From CAZADA01 sp964636945 (lineage in GTDB: Bacteria > Pseudomonadota > Alphaproteobacteria > Caulobacterales > Maricaulaceae), in the NCBI GenBank assembly GCA_964636945.1, contig CAZWVH010000019.1:1-44999 (forward strand): a DNA stretch of 44,999 bases, written 5' to 3'. A program made the translations under genes and the position numbers. This document shows positions 11,831 to 19,156 of this stretch, in pieces (position 1 is the first letter of the stretch; every line of letters begins with the position of its first letter). Below the pieces are notes generated by a model. That model worked only from the letters and a program-made list of their open reading frames with translations, was not told the DNA's origin and searched no databases.

Positions 11831-12254
11831 AACTTAAATCATCGACTTGCTCTGACAGAGCGGCGTTTAAGAGCGTCTCACCTGCGGATCGCTGCTGATC
11901 CCACTGCATCGACCAATGTCCAAAGCCCGCCCCGACCAACAGTGCGAACGCCGCTCCCGCCAAGCCGGCGCGAAATGCCAGCCCGCTGCCCACATGAGAC
12001 AACCAGCGGCTGAGGGAATTGGCGCTTGCGGTTGGAGCGTCCGCCAAAATCCGCCCCATGAGAGCACTGCTGGCGGCCTGGTCTGGTGCGGCGTTCAAAA
12101 GCGCATCAGTGATCCGCGCGTCATTTAGGATCGCGTTGGCGGGGTTGGGGTCCGCATTCACAAATGCCTGCGCCCCATTGCGATGGGCGGCTGGCCATCG
12201 GCGCAGTTCCGCGCCATAGATTTCCGCCAATTGTGCAAAGCGATCTTTGTTCAT
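11820..12254 (-). CDS. membrane anti-sigma-factor-like protein
   Basis: 144 aa from the ATG at 12254, 4 bp after the ECF sigma stop. The N-terminal half is cytoplasmic and helical (FAQLAEIYGAELRRWP; a WPxxxR-like pattern found in many alphaproteobacterial anti-sigma-like proteins). One TM helix follows at about 90-110 (AGLAGAAFALLVGAGFGHW), then a short periplasmic tail. No zinc-binding HxxxCxxC (ZAS) motif is visible. The role as anti-sigma is inferred from position between an ECF sigma factor and a periplasmic sensor-like protein, and from the topology. Confidence 0.65.
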   Translation of the reverse strand: MNKDRFAQLAEIYGAELRRWPAAHRNGAQAFVNADPNPANAILNDARITDALLNAAPDQAASSALMGRILADAPTASANSLSRWLSHVGSGLAFRAGLAGAAFALLVGAGFGHWSMQWDQQRSAGETLLNAALSEQVDDLSYDG

Positions 12255-12258
12255 ATCG

Positions 12259-12849
12259 CTATCCTCGCGCCCCATCCACAGAGGCCAAAAGTTCTGAGTG
12301 CGCTGATTGTAACGCCTTTCGCAGCGCGCGCCGACCTCGCGACAAAAGCGATTCCAGCGCTTCCACACTCACATCCATTACAGCGGCCGCTTCAATGTTC
12401 GTCATCTCTTGATAGTGACACAGAGCGATCGCCGCCCTTTGCCGATCTGGCAGCGCATTGAGCGCCAATTCCACCGCGGCGGCCACATCGCGCCCATGGG
12501 CGGCGTCAAAGGCAGACGGAGAATCATCAGCGCGTTCTGGCGGCTCATCCATCACCACATCGCGCCGCTTACGCAGCCGGTCATAACAAAGGTTGATCGC
12601 CACTCGATGCATCCAAGTCTCAAACCGTGCGGCTCCCGGCTTCCATTTTTCCGCGTGCCGCCAAACGCGAAGAAACACCTCCTGAGCCACGTCCTCCGCC
12701 TCGACCGGATCGCCCAACATGCGCCTCGCCAGCGCAGTCATTCGGCTGGCATGGCGCTCCACGATGGCGCGCGCAGCGCGCGGATCGCCTTGGGCGACGC
12801 CACGTATGAGCGCCGCGTCCGGATCGTGTTTGCCTTGCGTATTCGCCAC
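12259..12849 (-). CDS. ECF-type RNA polymerase sigma factor
   Basis: A 196-aa sigma-70 family factor of the extracytoplasmic-function group. Region 2 is visible at about residues 27-95 (AEDVAQEVFLRVWRHAEKWK; FETWMHRVAINLCYDRLRK), and region 4 at about 130-185 (LPDRQRAAIALCHYQEMTNIEAAAVMDVSVEALESLLSRG, given here as LPDRQRAAIALCHY then EALESLLSRGRRALRK), a helix-turn-helix for the -35 element. It directs transcription in response to an envelope or metal signal; the operon partners are the two membrane proteins downstream. The upstream 12850-13041 space likely contains an autoregulated promoter, which I could not pinpoint. Confidence 0.9.
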   Translation of the reverse strand: MANTQGKHDPDAALIRGVAQGDPRAARAIVERHASRMTALARRMLGDPVEAEDVAQEVFLRVWRHAEKWKPGAARFETWMHRVAINLCYDRLRKRRDVVMDEPPERADDSPSAFDAAHGRDVAAAVELALNALPDRQRAAIALCHYQEMTNIEAAAVMDVSVEALESLLSRGRRALRKALQSAHSELLASVDGARG

Positions 12850-13041
12850 TGCGCAAGCGCGCCTCTATCCCCACAGCGCCCAATCGGACTGACAAGGCCC
12901 AGACAGCAATGCGTGTCCACCTCCTATACCCGTCGCGCCCGTCGTCAAACGGTCAAGGGCATTGGCCACAGCACTGAGGCGCACATCCATGAATGTCAGC
13001 AAAACCAAGATGAACCCGCGCGCTATGGCCATGAAGCTTTT

Positions 13042-13596
13042 CTACTCCTCGTCACGCCACCAATACAGCCGGTCTTCCCGCCGAGCTGCAGCAGCATCAA
13101 GCTCCTCGGCGTCAATCACATCATCGCCATTGGCGTCCAGACGTTCAAACACCACCATATCGCGGCCTAAGAACTCAGCCCGGCTTACGGCGCCGTCCTT
13201 GTTTTCATCCACGCGAGAACCGCGATGGCGTCGACCTTGGTGCGGCTCGCGCGGTTCAAGACCTTCATCGTCGCGCGCTTGAGCCCGCTCGTCACGCGCT
13301 GTACGGCGTTGCTGGGCCGCGAACTGTTCAATGGGCGAGCGATCTTCGATGGACAGAACGCCGTCTCCATTGCGATCGCTCCACTCGAACATGGCCGATT
13401 GCAGCGCAGTCACCTCGTCACGTGTTACGGCGTTGTCGCCGTTGGTGTCTGCGGCATGCAGCATTTGAAAGACTTGGGCCAAGTGATCGCGTCCGCCATG
13501 ATGTCTGGGTCCGTGATCACGCGCCAGGGCTGTACCGCTGGGCAGTGCGAGGGCGCATGCGCCAACCCACGCAGCGACCGATTTGATAGGTGTCAT
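13042..13596 (-). CDS. secreted four-EF-hand calcium-binding protein
   Basis: The start at 13596 has a clean GAAGGAGT ribosome site; the GTG at 13614 is a weaker choice. Residues 1-26 are a Sec signal peptide ending ALA. Four canonical 12-residue EF loops follow: DTNGDNAVTRDE (50-61), DRNGDGVLSIED (74-85), DENKDGAVSRAE (130-141) and DANGDDVIDAEE (154-165), all with Asp at position 1 and Glu/Asp at 12. A charged, Arg-rich linker (about 95-128) separates the two EF pairs. This is a calmodulin-like layout in the periplasm. It sits 42 bp after the kinase gene and 192 bp before the ECF sigma gene, same strand, so it could be a calcium sensor or effector for either. Confidence 0.85.
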   Translation of the reverse strand: MTPIKSVAAWVGACALALPSGTALARDHGPRHHGGRDHLAQVFQMLHAADTNGDNAVTRDEVTALQSAMFEWSDRNGDGVLSIEDRSPIEQFAAQQRRTARDERAQARDDEGLEPREPHQGRRHRGSRVDENKDGAVSRAEFLGRDMVVFERLDANGDDVIDAEELDAAAARREDRLYWWRDEE

Positions 13597-13638
13597 CGTT
13601 TCACTCCTTCTCACGACATGATCGGTAAACGGCCGAGA

Positions 13639-15078
13639 TCAGGCCGTCCGTCGCTCTGAACTGGAGTCTGTCAAAGATTTAACCTGCGCCGGGAAAACAA
13701 GGGCGGCCCGCAGGCCGGGTCCGCGTCCATCCACCATGCCGGGACCGTCATCAAGGACGAGCTCCGCATTGTGGATATCGGCCACCGCTTCAACCAGACT
13801 TAGACCGAGTCCAACCCCGGCGGCCGAGCGACTGGCGTCCAGTCGCACAAAGCGTTGGCGCACCCGTTCGCGCGCCTCGACCGGGATGCCGGGTCCAGTG
13901 TCGGTGACCGACACCTCGATGCGCCCGTCGCTGCATTGGCGTGTGCGCAAGGCAATAGCGCCGCCCTCAGGCGTGTATTTGATCGCATTGTCGAGCAAAT
14001 TGGCGACAGCCTGAGACAACAGCGCCCGGTCGCCTTTGATAGTCAAGTCTGAGGGCGTTTCAAGGGATAGCTCGAGTTCCTTTTCCTCACACGCCGGACA
14101 ATAAAGATCGCCAATATCGGCAGCGAGTTCGCCCAAGTCTAAAGGAGCCAAAGCAGGTCGCTTTTCACCCGCTTCCAATCGGGCTATGCGCATCACGGCG
14201 TCGAACGTGCCCAAGAGTTCGTCCACGTCAGTGACAGCCGTGGTGATCGCCTCGGCGTCAGCCTCTGAATCAGCTTCGGCTCGCGCCGCCTCCAATCGCG
14301 CCCGCAGCCGCGTGAGCGGCGAGCGTAAATCATGCGCAATGGAATCGCCGGCGTGGCGCATGGCCGCCATTAAGTGCTCGATGCGATCGAGCATGGAGTT
14401 CAGATTACCCGCCAGCTCATCGAGTTCATCACCCGTGTAATTGCGCACCGCACGGCGATGTAGGTCGCCTCCGCCCACCCCGCGCACAACGGCGTTCAAG
14501 CGCTCCAATCGCTGGGCAAATCGACGGCTCACAAAGATGCCCGACCCCAACGCCAACAACAGGACGAAGCCCGTCGCAGTCCAGGCCGTATTGGCCATGC
14601 CGCTCAAAAAACGCGCATCATCGTGAAAATCCCGGCCCACCAAAAGTCGAAACCCGCCAGCGAAGTCTTCGACAAATCCTCGAGCGCGCCGACGTTCTTC
14701 AACGCCGTTATCGTCAATGCGGGTATAGACAAAGTTGGACAACACGCCTTCTTCGTTCGCATGAAGGGGCAGGCCGTCCAGACTGCCTGAAAGACGCTCG
14801 CCTTGGGGATAGGCCAAAATGTAAAGGAAATCCTGATCGGTCAGGCTGCGCTTGGCCACGGCTTGATTGAGCCCATTCAAGCCGCCGCCGCGATAGGCCT
14901 CAGTGAGCACCTCCACTTCACCGGCGATGGCGGCGTCAGTCCGTCGCGCCAACGTATTCTGCATGGAGATGTAGATCAGGATCAGAATAAACCCTGCAGA
15001 CAGGGCAAACACGCCGGTCACCAATGCGGTAAACCGGAATGTGGCGGTGCGTGTAAATGCAGGCGTCCGTCGGATCAT
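13639..15078 (-). CDS. two-component sensor histidine kinase
   Basis: 479-aa membrane kinase. TM1 is at about 14-36, followed by a periplasmic domain of ~125 residues, TM2 near 165-185, a HAMP domain (RRFAQRLERLNAVVRGVGGG), HisKA with His249 in SIAHDLRSPLTRLRARLE, and HATPase_c (NLLDNAIKYTPEGG; DTGPGIP; GVGLGLSLVEAV). The start overlaps the regulator stop by ATGA at 15075-15078, so the pair is translationally coupled. The gene order degP, regulator, kinase suggests an envelope-stress role. The signal is unknown. Confidence 0.92.
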   Translation of the reverse strand: MIRRTPAFTRTATFRFTALVTGVFALSAGFILILIYISMQNTLARRTDAAIAGEVEVLTEAYRGGGLNGLNQAVAKRSLTDQDFLYILAYPQGERLSGSLDGLPLHANEEGVLSNFVYTRIDDNGVEERRRARGFVEDFAGGFRLLVGRDFHDDARFLSGMANTAWTATGFVLLLALGSGIFVSRRFAQRLERLNAVVRGVGGGDLHRRAVRNYTGDELDELAGNLNSMLDRIEHLMAAMRHAGDSIAHDLRSPLTRLRARLEAARAEADSEADAEAITTAVTDVDELLGTFDAVMRIARLEAGEKRPALAPLDLGELAADIGDLYCPACEEKELELSLETPSDLTIKGDRALLSQAVANLLDNAIKYTPEGGAIALRTRQCSDGRIEVSVTDTGPGIPVEARERVRQRFVRLDASRSAAGVGLGLSLVEAVADIHNAELVLDDGPGMVDGRGPGLRAALVFPAQVKSLTDSSSERRTA

Positions 15079-15746
15079 GCATCCAGGCGATAGCCCGCCC
15101 CGCGCACGGTGTGAAGCAGGCTGGTGTCGAAGTCTTTGTCGATTTTCGCACGAAGCCGCGAAATGTGAACGTCAATCACATTGGTCTGGGGGTCAAAATG
15201 ATAGTCCCACACCTTTTCCAACAACATGGTGCGCGTCACCACTTGTCCCGCGTGTTTCATCAAAAACTCAAGCAGCCGGAACTCGCGCGGCTGAAGCAGT
15301 ATGGGCTGTCCGGAGCGCTTTACCGTGCGCGACAACAAATCCATCTCTAAATCGCCAACTTTGAGTTTTGTTTTGGCGGTTTCTGGGTCGCGCCGACGAA
15401 CCAGCGCATCAATGCGCGCGGTTAGCTCTGCAAACGCATAGGGTTTGGTCAGATAATCGTCACCGCCGGCCTTTAGGCCTTCGACACGATCATCCACTTC
15501 GCTCATGGCCGACAGCACCAAAGTCGGCGTTTGGATTTTTTCCCCGCGCAAGGTCGAAATCATGGAGAGGCCGTCAAGTTTAGGGAGCATGCGGTCCACG
15601 ATGAGCACATCGTATTCCCCGTCTCGAGCCATTTGCAGCCCCGTTTCCCCGTCGCCGGCAACATCGGCGACATGGCCGGATTCTTTCAAACCTTTCGCCA
15701 TGTACGCGGCGGCGGCTCCATCGTCCTCAACGATTAATATTCTCAT
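15075..15746 (-). CDS. OmpR-family response regulator (degP-linked)
   Basis: 223 aa from the ATG at 15746. The receiver domain has the acidic pocket Glu7-Asp8-Asp9 and phospho-acceptor Asp51 in IVDRMLPKLDG, with Lys in LTKPYAF. The C-terminal winged helix (about 130-222) ends in the usual TVRGAGYRLDA. It partners the kinase immediately downstream. A perfect 10-bp hairpin precedes it, between degP and this gene. Likely targets include degP, but no binding repeats are proven. Confidence 0.93.
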   Translation of the reverse strand: MRILIVEDDGAAAAYMAKGLKESGHVADVAGDGETGLQMARDGEYDVLIVDRMLPKLDGLSMISTLRGEKIQTPTLVLSAMSEVDDRVEGLKAGGDDYLTKPYAFAELTARIDALVRRRDPETAKTKLKVGDLEMDLLSRTVKRSGQPILLQPREFRLLEFLMKHAGQVVTRTMLLEKVWDYHFDPQTNVIDVHISRLRAKIDKDFDTSLLHTVRGAGYRLDA

Positions 15747-15752
15747 GACCAG

Positions 15753-15792
15753 CCCCAAACTTGGGATCGGGCGGCGCCATCACCGCCCGATC
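15753..15792 (-). promoter_or_regulatory. hairpin in the degP/regulator spacer
   Basis: GATCGGGCGG (15765-15774) and CCGCCCGATC (15783-15792) form a perfect 10-bp stem with an 8-nt loop. A second small palindrome, CCCAAACTTGGG, spans 15753-15764. There is no U-tract, so this reads as an mRNA-processing or stability hairpin that could uncouple degP from regulator expression, rather than a standard terminator. Confidence 0.45.
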
Positions 15793-15799
15793 GTGTGAC

Positions 15800-17251
15800 C
15801 TACTCTTCGTTGATGTTAAGCCGAATCGGCGCGAACCGGCGACCGGCGCGATCGAGAACTGTGAGAATGGCCACCTCTCGACCATCATCAATCACATCGT
15901 TAATGGCGCTCTCAAAGTCATCGACCGTTTCGACCGGGTCCGAGTTGACTTCCAGAATCACGGAACCTCGGCCAATCCCACGTTCTTCAGCCGGACCACC
16001 CGGATAGACGCGCGTCACCACGACCGCCGGCGCTTCGGCATCCACGCCAAGCCGGTCAATTTCTTCAGCCGTGGCGTTCCGCACTGACATGCCGGTGAGC
16101 CCAGCCAGGCGATTGGCGTCACTCGCGCGCGCGGGACGCTCGCTGGCGCCGTCGTCTTCACGTTCGCCTATGGTGACGGTCAGGGTGCGCTCACGGCCAT
16201 CGCGGATGATGCGAAACTTCGCGCGTTCGTCCACTTTGAGGTTACCCACAATGCGGGTCGCTTGAAGCGAGTCTTCGATGTCTTCGCCCTCAATCGCAAT
16301 GATGATGTCGCCGCTGCTGAAACCCGCGTCTTCAGCGGGACTGTCCTCAACGACTTGTTGGACAATGGCCCCGCGAGCCTCATCCAATCCAAGTCCGGCG
16401 GCGAAGTCCTCGTCCACCGACTGCAACAACACGCCCAGCCAACCGCGACGCACAACACCCTCTTCGATCAAGGCCTCGACAATGCTAGATGCGGCGTCGG
16501 CGGAAATTGCGAACCCAACGCCATTGCTCCCGCCGCTGCGCGAAATGATTTGGGAATTGACGCCGATCACACGGCCTTGCAGATCAAAGCTGGGACCGCC
16601 GGAATTGCCTGGATTGATGGGCGCGTCGATTTGAATGAATGGCGTGTATCGTCCGCCATTGCGGCTGATCACATCACGGTTGGTCGCCGAGACAATGCCC
16701 GCTGAGGCGGACACGCCGAGGTTGAACGGGTTGCCAATGGCGACGACCCAGTCACCCACGCGCACATCCACATCTTCGGCGAATGAGACATACTCGAACG
16801 GCTCTTCGCGATTGACCTTGATCACAGCCAGGTCACTTGATGGATCTGTACCGATCACTTCAGCTTTAAGCGAAGAGCCATCGTAGAAATTCACAGTGAT
16901 TTCACGGGAATCGGCCACCACATGGTTGTTGGTGACAATAAATCCGTCCGCCGAGACGATGAATCCTGACCCCGACGAGGCGCGAGGACGATCGCCGAAC
17001 AAAAATGGCGGTAAATCTTCGGGCTGAAACCCGAACTCCTCAAATGGCGAGGATACGTTGACGCTCGATTCCACATTGAGGCTCACCACCGCCGGCGCCA
17101 CATTGTCGATCAAGTCAGCGAACGACATGGGCGCGCCATTCTTCAGCGTGATGCCGCGCTCCAATCCCTGTTGGGCGAGCGCTGGGGAGGTCATGACCAA
17201 TCCCAAGGCGGTAGCTGTGGCGAGTGCAAAACGAGTGGGGGTTAAGCGCAT
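15800..17251 (-). CDS. degP: Do-family periplasmic serine protease DegP/HtrA
   Basis: Periplasmic protease/chaperone for misfolded envelope proteins. The start at 17251 has GGAG upstream and yields a Sec signal peptide of 27 residues ending PALAQ. The trypsin-like domain has the complete triad His110 (TNNHVV), Asp140 (SSDLAVIKV) and Ser217 (PGNSGGPSF). Two PDZ domains follow: PDZ1 at about 270-355 (RRGWLGVLLQSV; GDIIIAIEGEDI) and PDZ2 at about 385-480 (GMSVRNA; GSVILEVNSDPV). At 483 aa it is a normal family length. The neighbouring regulator/kinase pair on the same strand is a frequent companion of degP in alphaproteobacteria. Confidence 0.95.
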   Translation of the reverse strand: MRLTPTRFALATATALGLVMTSPALAQQGLERGITLKNGAPMSFADLIDNVAPAVVSLNVESSVNVSSPFEEFGFQPEDLPPFLFGDRPRASSGSGFIVSADGFIVTNNHVVADSREITVNFYDGSSLKAEVIGTDPSSDLAVIKVNREEPFEYVSFAEDVDVRVGDWVVAIGNPFNLGVSASAGIVSATNRDVISRNGGRYTPFIQIDAPINPGNSGGPSFDLQGRVIGVNSQIISRSGGSNGVGFAISADAASSIVEALIEEGVVRRGWLGVLLQSVDEDFAAGLGLDEARGAIVQQVVEDSPAEDAGFSSGDIIIAIEGEDIEDSLQATRIVGNLKVDERAKFRIIRDGRERTLTVTIGEREDDGASERPARASDANRLAGLTGMSVRNATAEEIDRLGVDAEAPAVVVTRVYPGGPAEERGIGRGSVILEVNSDPVETVDDFESAINDVIDDGREVAILTVLDRAGRRFAPIRLNINEE

Positions 17252-17279
17252 ACATTCATCTCCGTCGTTTGGCGCGCGA

Positions 17280-17300
17280 TGACAGCTATTGAAACTGTCA
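17280..17300 (-). promoter_or_regulatory. inverted repeat upstream of degP
   Basis: TGACAG (17280-17285) and CTGTCA (17295-17300) are a perfect inverted repeat with a 9-nt spacer, 29 bp upstream of the degP start. On the minus strand the distal arm reads TTGACA, a good -35 hexamer, but no -10 fits 17 bp downstream. It may be an operator for a dimeric regulator overlapping the degP promoter. Confidence 0.4.
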
Positions 17301-17427
17301 ACGCAGCGTGGGTTGTCCCTGTTTAATTCCAAATGGCGTCGTTGTTACAATTCAGCAACACTTAAGCGCTGGCGCCATGCACTACCGCAGCGTTAACCCT
17401 GGCGGCGATCACCCGGCGCCTTCGGAT

Positions 17428-18669
17428 TCAATTCGCTGCCGGTTCTTTGGATTGAGTGCGGATCACCACAGGGCTATTGAGCGTGCGATGCACTGGGCAT
17501 TTGTCCGCAATCTCAAGCAAACGCGCGCGCTGCGCGTCATCCAGATCTCCCACCAAAGTGATTGATCGTTCGATCACGTCAACCTTCGCCTTGGGATCCT
17601 CGCAATGCTCGCAGTCTTCGGCGTGCGTTTTTTCGTGCGTGAGCTCGACTTCGACCCGATCAAGCGGCCACTGCTTATGATTGGCGTACATGCGCACCGT
17701 CATACTGGTGCAACTCCCCAGCGCAATGTTCAAGTATTCATATGGGTTTGGCCCCTCGCCGCCTCCGCCCACGGATGAGGGTTCGTCCGTCACAAGCCGA
17801 TGTCCATCTGCGGTAACCACATCATTGTGGTAGGTCCCGCGCCCAGTCTCCCCCACCCGGACAGCATTCGGCCCTTGGGGCAGGTCTGAAATCTGTTCGT
17901 CACCGGTCGTGTCCACATAGGACGACGCCCAGGCTGCGATCGCATGGGCCGCATAGCGGGCGTCTGATCGGTCGGTCAGCAGATGATCCGACGTGTTTAG
18001 GCTTAGAAAACTCTTGGGATGGCGGGCGGCGACAAAGAGATCAGTGGCGTTGTTAATGCCCACGATCTCGTCCACCGGCGAATGGCAAATGAGCAGGGCC
18101 TTGTTTAACTTACTCAGATAATCGGTAACTTTGCCCTCTTCTATGTCATCCAAAAATTGCTTTTTGATCTGAAACTGCCGGCCCGCCAGAGTAACTGTGG
18201 CGCGCCCCTGAGAGGCGATGGTGTCGAGGTCGGCGGCAAACTGCTTTTTGACATGACTGGCGCTGGACGGCGCACCGATTGTGGCGACGGCCTTGACGCT
18301 CTGAATGTCGCAAGCCGCCATTAAGACGGCCGCCCCGCCCAAGCTGTGGCCAACCAGTAATGACGGCGGGCCCAAATCACTGGCCATGTATTGCGCCGCC
18401 GCCTGCAAATCCTGGATGTTGGAGCTGAAATTGGTGTCAGCGAACTCACCATCCGAATGACCCAGGCCGGCAAAATCAAAGCGCAACACGCCATAACCAT
18501 TTTTGGTGAGCTCGGCTGCGATCTCTCGCGCGCCCAGTAAATCTTTCGAACACGTGAAGCAGTGCGCAAACAGCGCCCACGCCCGCGGCGTTCCTGCGGG
18601 CCGATCCACTCGTCCAGCGAGTGAATGTCCTTCATGACCGGCGAATGTGACCCGTTGAATTGGCGGCAT
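17428..18669 (-). CDS. bifunctional alpha/beta hydrolase-OsmC family protein
   Basis: A natural fusion. Residues 1-250 form an alpha/beta hydrolase with nucleophile elbow VGHSLGGAAVL, oxyanion segment LFAHCFTCSKD and a likely acid/His pair in SPVDEIVGI and TSDHLLTD. Residues 275-405 form an OsmC/Ohr-like domain with the reactive Cys in LGSCTSMTVRMYAN and a second Cys pair in EDCEHCED. OsmC proteins reduce organic hydroperoxides, so this protein may couple ester hydrolysis to peroxide removal, though no substrate is known. It has a good ribosome site (AGGGAGAAG) and stands 73 bp after ccmH, between the ccm genes and degP. Confidence 0.92.
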   Translation of the reverse strand: MPPIQRVTFAGHEGHSLAGRVDRPAGTPRAWALFAHCFTCSKDLLGAREIAAELTKNGYGVLRFDFAGLGHSDGEFADTNFSSNIQDLQAAAQYMASDLGPPSLLVGHSLGGAAVLMAACDIQSVKAVATIGAPSSASHVKKQFAADLDTIASQGRATVTLAGRQFQIKKQFLDDIEEGKVTDYLSKLNKALLICHSPVDEIVGINNATDLFVAARHPKSFLSLNTSDHLLTDRSDARYAAHAIAAWASSYVDTTGDEQISDLPQGPNAVRVGETGRGTYHNDVVTADGHRLVTDEPSSVGGGGEGPNPYEYLNIALGSCTSMTVRMYANHKQWPLDRVEVELTHEKTHAEDCEHCEDPKAKVDVIERSITLVGDLDDAQRARLLEIADKCPVHRTLNSPVVIRTQSKEPAAN

Positions 18670-18742
18670 GGCGCTTCTCCCTAATCTTGCGGCTCAATCA
18701 GACCATAGTCATGTTGGTCTGTCGCGCCGAGACGGGAGCCGG

Positions 18743-19156
18743 TTACTTTTTCGCGAGATCGGGACTGAGGCGCTTGGGGCGGATGACCTGATAGGCCAGA
18801 AGGACACCGGCGGCCATCAGCACCAAGGGCGCCAACCACAACACAACCCCAGCGCCATCGGCCGGCGGATCAAGCAAGGCGGCCTCACCATAGCGCTCGG
18901 CGACCAGAATTCGAACTTCGTGATCTGTGCGCCCGTTCAAGACCGCATCCCTCACCAGCTCTCGCATGCGCACCGCCGGCTCAGCGTTGGATTCGGCGAT
19001 GGATTGGCCCGCGCAGACCACGCAGGCAAATTCTTGGTAAAGCGCCTCAATGCGATGCTGTTGTTCAGAACTCGGCGAAGGCTCAACCTCCTGCGCGCTG
19101 GTGAGCTGGCCCAGCGTTAGTGCCAATAGTGCGCCGATCAGAGCGGGCGTCATCAT
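18743..19156 (-). CDS. ccmH: cytochrome c maturation protein CcmH (CycL)
   Basis: Periplasmic thiol-disulfide component of the System I haem lyase that keeps apocytochrome CxxCH cysteines reduced. From 19156 the 137-aa protein has a signal peptide, then the family core EALYQEFACVVCAGQSIAES with redox Cys45 and Cys48, and a C-terminal TM helix (VLWLAPLVLMAAGVLLAY). The start overlaps the ccmF stop by ATGA. The short, single-domain form agrees with the alphaproteobacterial CycL, where the TPR part is a separate protein (CcmI). Confidence 0.93.
   Translation of the reverse strand: MMTPALIGALLALTLGQLTSAQEVEPSPSSEQQHRIEALYQEFACVVCAGQSIAESNAEPAVRMRELVRDAVLNGRTDHEVRILVAERYGEAALLDPPADGAGVVLWLAPLVLMAAGVLLAYQVIRPKRLSPDLAKK

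Noticed and set aside
13639..15746. Assigning the degP-linked two-component pair to CpxAR or PhoPQ
   Set aside because: Domain order fits many OmpR-type systems; no diagnostic sensor motif or binding site supports a name.
17330..17400. CtrA-like TTAA-N7-TTAA site upstream of degP
   Set aside because: Only one half (TTAA) fits; the second half is TGAA, too weak to claim.
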